Notes under the pieces: model-generated
What the model was told of the DNA's origin: nothing
The model's database searches: none
What the model saw: only the letters and a program-made list of their open reading frames with translations
Origin: Gracilaria gracilis
Taxonomy: Eukaryota > Rhodophyta > Florideophyceae > Gracilariales > Gracilariaceae
Assembly (NCBI GenBank): GCA_030374805.1
Contig: JARGSG010000019.1
Span: 186,001 to 250,000, forward strand
Direction of reading: 5' to 3'
DNA length: 64,000 nt
Part shown: positions 33,320 to 44,589 of the stretch, piece by piece
Layout: every line of letters begins with the position of its first letter
How positions within the stretch are numbered: the first letter of the stretch is position 1
Made by a program: the position numbers and the translations under genes

Positions 33320-36300
33320 ACCGAAACGGTCCTCTTTTCAAGCGCGAACTACAAGGTGCACGTGTCAGTTGGCCTCAACACGGCAATGATGTATCCGTTA
33401 ACGGGAGTTCTTGATACCGGAGCCGGACCCTGTCTGGTTCACGAACGCCATCTCCCTCCGAATTGGCGCTCGAAACTCCAACCGAACGTAAGACCCCGAA
33501 TTACGGACGCGTCGAAGAACCGAATGGACGTTGTAGGAGTTCTCCCCTTATGGTCCGAATCGGTGACCTCAATGTACGAGTGCAGTTTCTGGTGGTTTCT
33601 AACCTCTCCACCAGCGTACTACTCGGTACTTCTTTTATTGACAAGTACGTCTTGGCAATACTACCACCGAAACGGACAATACTCTTACGACACTCCAAAC
33701 CGGTGTCTATACAGTCTTCCGCCTACGGACCAAATGCACCTTCCGCGCCGGAACCAGAACCCGAACGGGAAACTCCATCTAATAAGATACACGTTGCCCG
33801 GCCGGTTGTTCTACCCCCAATGTCGGAAACGAACATCATGGTAACCACCAAAACGTCCGGCTTGGTCTTTCTACAGTCTCATCACCGAACGGGATCAACG
33901 CTTGAACTCACACTTTTTGCGGGTGGAGTTATGGAGCTCCGACCGGACGTACCCTTTCTCGTTCGCGTGGCGAACTTTTCTGACCGCTTGGTTCGACTTC
34001 ACAAGAACACAGTTATCGGACTTGCTCTTCCATCTCCTGTAGCGCTCATACCTCCACAACCATCGTCGCGGAGCGACGAGTCTAAGGAGGGGGAACACAT
34101 TCCGATTTCGGGTAATAATCCCGAACGGGAATACAAGGATACCGAACAGGAGCAAGAAACCGTACGGAAAGATGAGAACGATTGGACCAGCGAGGTACAG
34201 ATCACTCCTGAGTATGTTACCGAACGGGACAAAGTCATTGAGCCACTTCCACCGTTTGCGGACATGTGGGACGGCCATCTCGGAACGATTGCGGCAGCGA
34301 AGCACCGCATCCATCTGGAACCACGCTCGAAGCCCATATTCCAGATGCCGTACCGTGCCGGGCCCGCTCGGAGAGAACTCGAACGTAAGGAGGTGACAAA
34401 GCAGCTCGCTGCTGGTGTCATAGAACCGTCATCGGCAGAATGGGCCAGCCCAGTCGTATTGGCGCTCAAGAAAGACGGAAGCCTTCGCTTCTGCGTCGAC
34501 TACCGCCGGTTGAAGGCTACGACCGTACGGGACACATACCCACTACCCCGAATGGACGATTGCATCGACTCTCTTGGAGATGCACAAACCTTGTCCACTT
34601 TGGACGCCAACAGTGGTTATTGGCAGACCGAAATGGATGAATCCGACCGGGACAAAACGACGTTCACGTCGCATATGGGACTGTACCGTTATCGGAGAAT
34701 GTCGTTCGGACTCAAGAACGCACCAGCTACTTTCCAGCGTGCTCTCGATATCATCCTATCATGGGTGAAGTGGCAGTACGCACTGGTGTATCTTGATGAC
34801 GTAATCATCTATTCCCGGACGGTTGAAGAGCATTATGACCATGTGCGGACCATACTGCATATGCTCCGTTCGGCTGGTGTTACTCTCCGACTGGACAAGT
34901 GCTACTTTTTCAGTGGCACGGTGGACTATCTAGGCCATGTAATCCAACCGGGAAAGCTTCAAGTGTCTCTCAAGACACAGAATGCTATCAAGCAGGCTAA
35001 ACCGACAAAGACCCAGACGGAGCTCCGATCGTTCTTGGGGCTCTGTAACGTTTTCCGTCGGTTTGTCGCAAACTTCGCCCGAATTGCGGCTCCATTGAAC
35101 CGCAAGTTGGAAAAGGGGCAACCCACGAAGTTTGAGACATTGACCGATACGGAATACGAAGCCTTTGACGAATTACGTCAGAGACTGATACGCCCGCCCA
35201 TTTTGGCCATTCCCCGTCAAGGGTACCCGTACGTTTTGATACAGACGCATGCAACCGACCAGTAGGATGCACCCTGCTACAGAAGCAACCGGACGGAGGC
35301 TTACTACCGATCGGTTACTGGAGCCGCTCTCTATCCAAGACCGAACGGCAATACTCGACTACCGAACGGGAATGCCTTGCGGTCGTCTGGGCCATACTGC
35401 ACCTCCGTCCGTACCTGGAAGGTCAGAGGTTCACTGTCCGAACGAACCACCACTTCTTGAGGTGGATACTGAACCTTGCGGACGCGTCAGGACGATTAAC
35501 CAGGTGGCGGTTGCGTCTAATGGAGTATGACTTCGATGTCGTTCCCCTTCCGGGTATCAAGCACCAAGCGGCTGATGCCCTTTCTCGGATCCGGACGGAT
35601 GGCGAAGACGATGCCCCATTGGACGAAGAGGTCCCCTGCTTGCTAGTGAATGACCGTACGGACGATGGCTACTTTATCACCAACATTACCGCTAGCGGTG
35701 ATGAGTACAGCGACGTCTGCGTCGACTGGCCAACGCCCGAACGGAAATCTGCTGGTATCCCCGAGGTGCTTGCTGTCATCTCGGAGGAAACCAATATCGT
35801 TCCGGTCACGGTCGAAGGGCTGGTACGAGCTGAAGCAGATGACCCTTTCTGTGAGTCCGTACGGAAAGACATCGGCAACGGTGTCACTCTGTTCGACATT
35901 GACCGAAACGGACTTATCGTGCGCAAAGCCCCACTGGACGGCGCCATCCAGAAGTTCGTACCTGCATCACTGCAGGCACGCGTTCTCTACTCGGCACACT
36001 ACCCCCGTCTGGTTGGCCATCCGGGCTCCACTGGGATGTATGAAAGTCTCCGTCGAGACTTCTACTGGCCACATATGGCCAATGATATATTCCAGACCGT
36101 ACGGGGCTATCCACCTGCCCGGCGACGAAGGAACACACTTCAAGTCGCGGAAGCTGCTGAAGCTGTTCACCGCCGCCGGTCCGCTGGAATTCGTCGCGAT
36201 GGACATCGTCGGCCCATTCACGAAGTCCGTAAACGGTTACCAGTACATACTGGTTATTACCGATCGGTTTAGCAAGATAGCTCGCTCTATACCTATGCGG

Positions 36301-37356
36301 TCAATCACAGCTCCTGTAGTGGCGAAGGCCTTCCTGGAGAACTGGGTTTATCCGTACGGAATACCAAACTACTTGCTAACCGATAACGGATCTCAATTTG
36401 TCTCTAAGTTCTTTGAGACTGTATGTACCGCTTTGGGAACCAAACACGTACTAACGACCGCGTACCATGCGCAAACAAATGGTCAGGCCGAACGGTTTAA
36501 CAAAACACTCGTGGAGAGGTTACGCCACTACGTAGCGGATCATCAGAACACTTGGCACGCGTATGTGCAACCTCTTACGTACGGTTACAACCAACAGATC
36601 CATCGATCTCTCGGTACCGCACCGTTTGACGTTGCGCTAACGCGTAAACTACCAAGCGTTCTGCTCGATGAGCCCAGTACGTCACTGGACCCAACGACGC
36701 CTACACAGCCCACTGCCGCTCGGTTAAAACGCTACACGCTCAAGCTCCTACAGGCCACGCTGCAGACCGTTCCGACAAAGTTGACCCGCGCCCAACAGCG
36801 CTATAAGAAAAACTTTGATAAGTCCGTACGGTACACGCCGAGCTTTACCCCTGGGGAAGAGGTGTTTGTTGACCGACCGGACTATAAGAACGCATAGGAG
36901 GACCTTACGGATCAGGAACGTACGTATCGGAAGCTCTTACCGAAGACGGTTGGCTCGTTTAAGGTCGTATCCGTAACGGATGCCACTGTCACTCTGAACC
37001 AAGACGGTATTCACAACACCATCAGTATTGACAGAGTGACAAAAGCCCCAAACGCACGGCCAACAACCACACCGGTCACTTCCGAACGGACACGCGGCAC
37101 AGTAGCTGCTGACCCTGAGGGACCGTATGCGGACGAACCAATCGACGACCAACCCATTCCACCGCCCGGAACAGTTCCGAGCGTGGTGGAACGCGTCGTC
37201 GACTATCGCGAACTCCCGAACGGACAGGAATACCGCGTACGATGGCACGGGTACTGCACCGATCAGGATACCTTCGAACCGCAGGAACACATCCCCCAGC
37301 ACTTTATCGCCCGCTATTGGCGTCGCCGAAACCCTTCGGTAACGGCGACACCTTAA
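33320..37356 (+). pseudogene. pol of the chromodomain gypsy element
   Basis: Protease: GVLDTGAGP near 33405, then a one-base shift near 33550 into SFIDKYVLAILPPKR. Reverse transcriptase in the long open frame to 35265: CVDYRRL, STLDANSGYW, YLDDVIIYS (34789-34800 encode YLDD) and the FLGLCNVFRRF thumb. A one-base loss near 35240 moves to RNase H: FDTDAC, TERECLAVVWAI. Integrase: zinc-finger part HYPRLVGHPG near 36000, a shift near 36110, then FVAMDIVGPF, LLTDNGSQF and TNGQAERFNKTL (D, D and E present). TAG at 36895-36897, then the same frame continues to a chromodomain (37187-37340: VVDYRELPNG, VRWHGY, TFEPQEHI). Pol lies in the -1 frame relative to gag, with a stop between them near 33316. 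Confidence 0.9.
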
Positions 37357-37374
37357 GGAGGGGGAAAGGGGCGG
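37355..37374 (+). promoter_or_regulatory. Polypurine tract candidate
   Basis: AAGGAGGGGGAAAGGGGCGG follows the pol stop immediately and has only one pyrimidine. In an ordinary gypsy element the 3' LTR would start right after it. Here another 3.3 kb with the antisense ORF follows before the LTR remnant, so a second tract near the 3' LTR may have been lost, or this is not the functional one. Confidence 0.5.
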
Positions 37375-37634
37375 ATCCGAGATTCGAGATCGTACGTACT
37401 GGCTCGCAAGCGGTGAACCGTCACGGGGCACCAAAAGGCGCCGCCACTACGTTATCATTGGGCGGCAAACCGCCACCAACGTACGCCTATTGGTCAATTA
37501 CTTTCCGATTTTTACAAAAGGCCGCCTTTTTCGAAAACGGCACACGCAGAACGACATGCTATTGGCCCACAGGTCATCACAAACAATCACAAGTTTACTT
37601 AGGAGAAAAGAAAGCTACGAGTACTCACGGTCAA
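37375..37634. other. Non-coding spacer within the gypsy element
   Basis: Lies between the purine tract and the 3' end of the antisense frame. No ORF of note. Confidence 0.5.
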
Positions 37635-39830
37635 CTAAGTAGTCTTCTTCCAACAAAGCTTCGTAATACCACGCCCACGGGTACCCCACGGAGAAGTACC
37701 ACGGCCCGCAGCGGAACCACCACGCGAACTCGAACCGGTCTTCGTCGGCTGGAATTCAAAGGCGCCAGGCCACGGCGAAGTGGCCACAACCTTCTTCTTC
37801 CCACCCGACTTACTGCCCGATTGGCTTGCGGGTGCAGGCGCCGGCTCTATGAGGTCCTCCTCAACCGTGACGGTCTCCGTTCTTTCTTGATCTCCGCTCG
37901 GAGACGGCATGGGAACATCTTAGACCGCGGGGGTTACTTCTTCTTGCGGAATCTCCCCTTCGGGAGCCGCGTTCGTACCGCTAGGCCCTTCACCGTCACC
38001 GGACTGGCCTTCACCTTCAGGCTCTTCCCCGGGCGGAATATAGGGCGCAACCAGCTCGACACCCTTGAAAAAGGACTCCGCCGCTTGGCGCATGTTCTTC
38101 ACGATATGGTCGATGATGCGCTCCGCATCGACCTGTTGCGCAATGCCCACATAGGATTTGGTCACCAGCTCGTCTAACGGTGGCGCGAACGTCGACATCG
38201 GCGTCCCATCCACACCGGGCGCCATACCCAGATCAGCCGTCACGGACTTCTCGTAAGACGCGAGGACCAACAAGGAGTGGGCCCGGAGGTAACTGAGGAG
38301 GTTAAGCTGCGCCTGAGCCTGCTCACGGAGAGCAGTCTCGGCGTTGACCGCACGGCGCATCCATGCTCGGGCCGCCAACAGGGCGTCTTCAAGCGTCGCA
38401 GGTTCCTCTTCGCCGAACGGAATACAAGCCGCACAAAGAGCCATGAAGGCCTTGTGCGTATCACCGTCCGAATGCGGGCTGGCGCTGTCCTCAATGGCGA
38501 AACCGGATTTGTCCCAAGACTTCCGACCGGATCCTGCCTGTACTCCTGCCCCCATAACTGTCTTCGCCTCAACGGGTGTCACCATTGGAGTCGGCAGTGG
38601 CGCCACGTCCTCGAAGTCTTGCGCAATGAACCCATGCGGGAAGAAGTCCGGAACGGTTTTGAAGGGCCAGGGAGGGAGACTCTCCGGACCCTTCAGGACA
38701 AGAGTGATCAACGTCGCGACCGATCCGGTCGAGGGCATCGCTGGGAACGTATCGGAGTGGTATTCGTACCACAGGAACCCCGGAGTGTTGTCCCAATCGG
38801 TTTCCAACGAATACTGTAACAGTTTCTCACCGACCTGCGGGGGAAACACGGTGCCACGGAGAACGTTCGGGAGTCCCATATCGGCCAGGATACATACCAG
38901 TTTGTACGGCATCGGAAACAACCGCCCGTACTTGGTTTGGCCGTCCTTGTGGTACAGACGCTCGTCTCCTGCACGGGTGAAGACCTCGATACCTTCGTGG
39001 GCTGCCTGGAGGAACGCCATAAAGGCAAACACTGCCCACTCGGCATATACGACCTGACGGACAACACCCTGAATGGGTGAACCTTTGAAGGGCTCTTCCA
39101 AATGGTAAGCCAACACGGACGGAGTTGGCACGGATAGGTTGCGGGACACATCGAGGTTGGTTCACACTTCGTTCGTGGAGCAATACAAGTCCGATCGGCG
39201 ATGAACAGGGACGTCAAAGAACTCGACGTTGTGCCAACTGTACAGGAACCCATGGGACGCTCGGATTCTCGCCTCTGTTGCGGTATTACTTCCCCACCGT
39301 TGACGGTCCAGCCAGTACAACTTGTCGTACGGCGGTTCGAACATCACCAACCCAAGCGGATTCATGTCCTTCTCGGGAAAGCCCGAATCGGATGAGCAGC
39401 GGTGGAACAAACGCTGCAACGCATCCTGATAGGTCTTCTCCTCCGGACAGCGCAGTTATAACATGTCGCTCCACCCGTAGGTCTCTTCACTCTTCCGTCT
39501 GGTCACACCAGGCAGGTGGTTCCAGCGGGCTTGCCAAGCGTCGATGTTTGTCCATTTCGGATTGCGAGTCGCCATATTCCGCATCGGTAGCGCCGTCGGA
39601 ATCGACGCGAAGCGCTCGCCGTCGAAGAACCCCTTCTGGACGTATTCCGTGACGGATAGCGGGACCTGCTTCTTCTGGCGAGGAGCGGTAAGACCGCGAC
39701 GGAAGCGATAATCATACTTCTGACCAGGTAACGGGACCGAACGGAAAGGTGTCGACGGTGTACCAGAGCCGCTCGGATTCGGCGCCATTGCGTGCGTGGG
39801 GTCGGATACGGAGTGAACCGACTCGGGCAT
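37635..39830 (-). pseudogene. Antisense ORF of the gypsy element, unknown protein
   Basis: One minus-strand frame runs from ATG at 39830 to 37635, about 730 codons, with three in-frame stops: TAA near 39456, TGA near 39165 (CGA to TGA would explain it) and TAA near 37920. The frame is unchanged across all three. Before the last stop 409 codons are open (39149-37920). Visible parts: a Pro/Ser-rich start (HAMAPNPSGSGTPST), WQARWNHLPG, a central region with GVVRQVVYAEWAVFAFMAF and FPMPYKLVCILADMGLPN, a helical segment (LEDALLAARAWMRRAV) and an acidic Gly/Glu/Pro-rich tail. I recognise no domain. It lies inside the target duplication and shares the CCGNNCGG richness, so it is an integral part of the element. 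Extra antisense ORFs between pol and the 3' LTR are known in some plant gypsy elements, but this protein is not familiar to me. Confidence 0.7.
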
Positions 39831-39839
39831 GTCACCGCT

Positions 39840-40721
39840 TGGCTGGCGCTCTTATAGGGGGAGGTGAACACGACAACGCGGTACTTGAGGTACTAACGAC
39901 CGTTTGGAATCGCCACGACGACTATGTCATCGTACAGGCACCGCGCGGACGAAATGTCAGTGCTGACCAATTCGTTTTTATTGAAGGATCAGGAGCTGAC
40001 GTTCCGCCACCCACTTCACAAGAGATACACTATACACTCGCTGCGTCGCTGCGTCGCATCGCGCCCAATTCGTACGGTCGCTTGCCCGTACGGTCACAAT
40101 GAGCACTGACGGTCCTTCGACCGCCAGTCCATTTACGAAAGAGGACCACCGCTTCGGACACGGCGTACCCGCACGGACACGCGTTCGACAGCTAAGATAT
40201 CATCCACCGTACGCTCTCCGTCGAGACGTGCGGCGGGCGCCAATACGCGTACCCGCCAGACGCCCTCCATCGAGACGTGCTGGGTGTGCCAATTGGACCC
40301 CCATCGGGCGTTCTCCTTCGAGACGAACCGCACGGAAAGACACGGATACACGCACGCCTTCGCTGCCGTCATTACCCGTCTTCACGCCGACTCGTACGTA
40401 ACACGGCAAGCGTCCCCAACGGTTCCGTCTGTATGGTGTTTCCTCCACTTAGGGAAATCGGGCATGGCTTCGCCCTGCCCATCCTAGGCAAATTTTTCGA
40501 AAGCGGACGCTGTGGCTTCCCAAAACCCGTACGGACTCCACGCACGCGTGCCGCGTGTTACCGAACGGATGACACCAAGTGCAGACCTCGCGGTAGGCGG
40601 GGCTAACGACTTCGAAGCCCCGCCGGACACTCTCCGTGTGGCGACCGTCGCGGATGCCCTACAGGACGAGATGCACATTTCCGATCGGACTTGAACGTAC
40701 GCGGGGCCGAGCACGTTGAAG
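39840..40721. other. 3' region of the gypsy element, unassigned
   Basis: Upstream of the antisense frame and before the LTR remnant. It contains short frames on both strands and several CCGNNCGG dyads (40528, 40561). It does not resemble the first 460 bp of the 5' LTR, so that part of the 3' LTR has been lost or replaced. It may hold the antisense promoter. Confidence 0.45.
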
Positions 40722-40802
40722 ACAGTCACAAGACTGTACGCTACCGCCGCTCCCGTCTCAATACCGCTTCGGACTCTCTCCCTTTTCGTGCATTATACCA
40801 CA
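40722..40802 (+). repeat. 3' LTR remnant (81 bp)
   Basis: Matches 30845-30925 with a handful of differences and ends TATACCACA directly before the target duplication GATAC. The upstream part of the LTR is missing. Confidence 0.85.
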
Positions 40803-41734
40803 GATACGTCCCTGTTGTCCTCCCGCTCTTGCGTTGTTAGCATGCCATTTCGGGGCTTCTTTTTAGGATGAATTGCGCGCAGCATTTCTAAAGTCCCTTG
40901 ATAACCCTTGTCCAGAATTAAAGCCCGGCTTTTGGGATACTTTTCGAAATACAATCCCTCGTCGAATATATTTTTTTCATCATCCGTCTTACGTAGTGAG
41001 TCCTGATGATACTGCAAATTACGAATTAACAAGTCTATGTCGGCAATTGACCCAGGTACATGTGCAGTACAGTCCTTAGCAAGACCATTCGGTAATACGC
41101 TGACTTCAAATTTGTACCCATAAAGCTTGTGGTTCCCGCTATAGTATAGCTTTGCTTCTTGTAGATTCCCAGATGGCCGGTTCGTTCGCTGGAACGTGAC
41201 ATCCGTAGCGTACAATGCATACGGATAATTTCCAAACTGTTTTCCCTTTTCATTGAGATGCTCGATAGTGTACTTCTCTGTGAGTTCTTTCACGAATCGT
41301 TCATACGCATACATAGCTATAATTTTGACGAACGACACTACCATTCTCTCAAAAGTTGGACCTTTGATTCCAAAAATATTACCCATATAGTCCCATTGGC
41401 CGGCGTGCTTCAACACAGATAATGTCATAAAAAGCATATCTTTAGATCCATATTTGCATCTTTTTCCGCGTGCTACGTTCCATTTGGTATTGATGTGCCC
41501 CACCAGAAAGCCAAAAACTTTTTCGAACTCAACGCTAGTAAAGTTGGTCATACTAAGAATGCTTGCATTGCCTCCATTTTTATAGAAGGAATCAAATACC
41601 GGAGAAGCAGAATACGGTTCTTCATCGATGCCTTCATCTGATGGGGAATGTTTTGATATATCTGCAGCGCGCTTTGCTGCTGTATCGGCTAGCATACGCA
41701 GTGCGGCTGTAGTTTCATCGCGAGATAAAGCCAT
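40803..41734 (-). pseudogene. Harbinger-like transposase, N-terminal half
   Basis: Open for about 310 codons from ATG 41734 until the gypsy LTR supplies a stop at 40793. The DDE_Tnp_4 nuclease fold is recognised by YALYATDVTFQ (first Asp), YYSGNHKLYGYKFEVSVLPNG and ALILDKGYQG (second Asp). The third acid lies in the other half at about 30360. The upstream part with FEKVFGFLVG and FMTLSVLKHAG is the usual N-terminal helical region. No damage is seen in this half, so the gypsy insertion may itself have inactivated it, together with the TAG at 30299. Confidence 0.85.
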
Positions 41735-42050
41735 GCTTTTGTTGGGTCAATTGGGTGTCTGGCTGGGGATGAACACTATCCAGAGGAAGGATCAAGTGTT
41801 CTTGGGAACTCGTGAGTCTTTGCGTAACTGAAACGTGTTTGCGCACTTACTGTGTTCGCGCCATTTTTTTGAATAGTTGCTCTGGCTAAATTTAGATTAT
41901 TTGATTTAAGGTTTACTCAAAATAATTGAATACTTTCTAGGAGATTCTGTTTTCTTGGTTTGCACCACCCTTTCTTTCAGTATCCCCCACCAACTCGGTA
42001 GAAACCGAGGAACTGAGAGAAAGCTCTACTGTAGAGTGTGCAAAGAAGTA
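41735..42050. other. No gene seen
   Basis: 5' flank of the Harbinger-like gene and left flank of the split-repeat retroelement. AT-rich around 41870-41950. Confidence 0.5.
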
Positions 42051-42232
42051 ATTGGATTTCGAGGCACGCGGAAAAGGCTTTATTTGCAGGTTCAAGCGCA
42101 CCAGCTCCACCGCTCGTCGCTGCCGAGAACGCTCACGGCCGACTCCGCGCCTCGTGGAGCCGTGCGCCTAACCGCTTTGCAACTACAGCCGCCGCCGCGG
42201 CCTCTCTTCGCTTTTTCTCTCTTCGCCCGGCC
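42051..42232 (+). repeat. Split direct repeat A1
   Basis: Starts ATTGGATTTCGAGGCACGCGG-like sequence and runs through a GC-rich part to TCTCTTCGCTTTTT. Matches A2 at 48109-48280 with few changes. Confidence 0.88.
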
Positions 42233-43411
42233 ACTTCCACGCCCCACGCAGGTACCTTGCGTTCGCGTCTCCAGTAGCGCACTTTCCGGCCTTCTCAAAC
42301 TACTTGACACACCCTCCCCCGTCCCCCTTTCACAGCCAATTACACAGGAAACATAATCAACCACCCGGCTTCCCCGTCAAAAGCTATGCGTTCGCCTGCG
42401 CGGGCCACACAGCGCCATCTCCACAACAAAATCTCACTTTCTCCTCGCTGCTTCCCCCCCGTTTTCAAGGTTCAGTAACTACTTTCCACCCCGTTGCCCC
42501 ATGGTCTCTGCAGACACAAAATTTGACTCACCGCCAACATCACACAAAGCCACAACACGACAAGCACTGTGTACACCAAATCTGTCGAACACACAGCAGG
42601 CGTCCTTGGCACACTTACTGTCAAGGCGCAACGTCATGGGCTTTCTCTATGTCTCAAAGCAAAAGGGACGTGCGCCACTTGCGGCAACGCGTCGCTCTCG
42701 CACACCAACAAAAACTTGGCAAGTAATGCCTAAGGCCGTCGCACATCCAGCTTTCCGTGCCTCAAGGGTCAAATCAGCTCGCCCAAAAGTGCCGTTGCGG
42801 CTTCTTCAAATGTAACAAGAAGCCAAAATTCCTGGCTCACGAGAAACCTACATTGTCCGTCCGCTCTCATAAGGAATTTACGGATCAAGACACTTCGCTC
42901 AATTGAACAAAGTGGAAATTTGTTGCCCACACTCAGCTCACAATAGCGCTTTCCAATTTTTGGAGATGACCGTTTGAACATCGGAAGCCAAACATAAATC
43001 CTCACCGGGCCACACCCTACGCAGTTCCTCAACATACTTCAATCATTCCTTCTATTTCACAATTTGTCGCTCACTGTAACCAGCTCTCTGCCACCGTACT
43101 GGACATCTATAACACCGAAATTCGTATAAACCTATACGGTCATGCGCAACAGGCGGTCGTCCAACTCGAACACAACAAACTCTATGAAGAATGATTTGCT
43201 GTTAGTCACTGTGACAAAAGTTTCGCGATCAACTGACATTCATCAACGGCTATAATGTCTCACACCCATCACGCTTCGGATCAATCCGCATCCACACCCA
43301 TACCAGTATATCTACAGCACTGCATAACAAGTCCTCGATCTACAATACACCTTCTCCGACTCGTAGTAAGGAATCCGCACACCACAGAAATTTCAGAATC
43401 TCACATCTCTC
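42233..43411. other. Leader of the split-repeat element
   Basis: C-rich to mixed sequence between A1 and gag. Short frames occur but none resembles a known domain. Confidence 0.5.
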
Positions 43412-44587
43412 GTGAAAGCCACAATGGACCAAGACGCACCTCTCGATATTTTGAACTGCAGTATTGCAGACCTCATCACTGCAACCGACAGTCGTATAAC
43501 TCAAGCGCTTCAAGAACGGAACCATTCCCCCAAGCCTGCGAGCCCGTCACGAAACGACCTACAGCTCGCCGCAATACAGATACGCGATGCCGCGCATCAG
43601 AGCGTTCATCTCCGCACGCCGGAAACCGCAATGAACCGTCTTCTGTCCCTCACCGTAGAAGAGATCACCACTCAATCCTCTGCAAACCCAGCAGGCCTTA
43701 GAGACGTAATGATCCGCGCCCACTCTTTCGACCCCACCCTTCCCGAACCGCCGGCTTCCATGGAGCCATCCGTGCTAGCCCCCGCCATAATGGTTTGGAA
43801 GTTGAAATCCCTCGAAAACCTCCAAAACGCGGCGCCAACCGCAGCTGTCCCAATTGACGACGCGCCCCCCCCTTTCCCCCACCCTCTCAACCTTGAAACC
43901 CGTCCAACTAACAAACCCACCGACAACCAACCTGTTTTCTCTGTCCCAAACGAGGGCGCGGCGCCGCCGCACAAGAAAGCCAAGACGGCAATGTCGGTGG
44001 GCGGAGTAGTAATTGTGGACGAGAACGGGAAACGTACACCGAACTATCCAAGCCGTCTGGGTCCATACCCCAACAAATCAGACATCATTCTACCGCTCTG
44101 CGTGACAGAACTTCTGGGAAGCAGGCTGCTTCGCGGCCTATTACAAAAAGGCCGTTGTCTTGAATCTACGGCAGCGGAGGTCAACTGGCATCGCGGCCAA
44201 AGAGGAGAACTCCTCGCGGCAGAGTCGGAAGCCTACTTCCTCGCTCGAATTCTCCATCACGGACTGCAGGACTTCGAACTCATGGAGACAGCCCTCAAAC
44301 AGTGTTTATGGATCCGCCGACTGTACGCCTTGATCTACGTAGAAAATGCCATGAAGACAATGAACGCAACCAGATCGACAGCATGGACAGCCGCTACTCC
44401 CATATTGAAGTCCAATCCCGGGGCTCCCGCCCTATTACCAGAGTTCGACAGCTCCCTCGCACGGACATTGGCAATGAACGCCAAGGCTCAGAACGCATTC
44501 AAAACAATGAAGAACGTCCAATCCAAACCCAAATACATTCAACGTCGCGATCGCTACGACCCCCCGAAGGACCACCACCGCAAGTAG
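43412..44587 (+). CDS. gag of the split-repeat retroelement
   Basis: Intact frame of 391 codons; the probable start is the ATG at 43424 (MDQDAPLDIL), four codons into the open frame. N-terminal helical part, then a Pro-rich linker (PPPFPHPLNLE) and a basic HKKAKTAMSVGG segment. Then comes a conserved GGVVIVDENGKRTPNYPSR block and the C-terminal region with RGQRGELLAAESEAYFLARI and RRLYALIYVENA. All blocks recur in the broken gag genes at 18549-19360 and 20600-21790. It serves as structural protein of the particle. No zinc knuckle is visible, as usual for this group. It overlaps the next frame (44302 onwards), which lies in the -1 register. Confidence 0.82.
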   Translation: MKATMDQDAPLDILNCSIADLITATDSRITQALQERNHSPKPASPSRNDLQLAAIQIRDAAHQSVHLRTPETAMNRLLSLTVEEITTQSSANPAGLRDVMIRAHSFDPTLPEPPASMEPSVLAPAIMVWKLKSLENLQNAAPTAAVPIDDAPPPFPHPLNLETRPTNKPTDNQPVFSVPNEGAAPPHKKAKTAMSVGGVVIVDENGKRTPNYPSRLGPYPNKSDIILPLCVTELLGSRLLRGLLQKGRCLESTAAEVNWHRGQRGELLAAESEAYFLARILHHGLQDFELMETALKQCLWIRRLYALIYVENAMKTMNATRSTAWTAATPILKSNPGAPALLPEFDSSLARTLAMNAKAQNAFKTMKNVQSKPKYIQRRDRYDPPKDHHRK

Positions 44588-44589
44588 AT

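Larger units (their letters stand above)
30383..40802 (+). mobile_element. Chromodomain Ty3/gypsy retrotransposon with antisense ORF
   Basis: Insertion bounded by GATAC on both sides (30378-30382 and 40803-40807). It starts TGTAGTATA and ends TATACCACA. Order: 5' LTR, primer-binding site, gag, protease-RT-RNase H-integrase-chromodomain, purine tract, antisense ORF, and a remnant of the 3' LTR. Every ORF carries a few stops or single-base shifts, so the copy is dead but structurally almost complete. The dyad CCGNNCGG is extremely frequent throughout (for example 31586, 34160, 34220, 35341, 35362, 35654, 39737, 40528, 40561). The element split a Harbinger-like gene. A truncated relative lies at 58566-61850. 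Confidence 0.9.
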
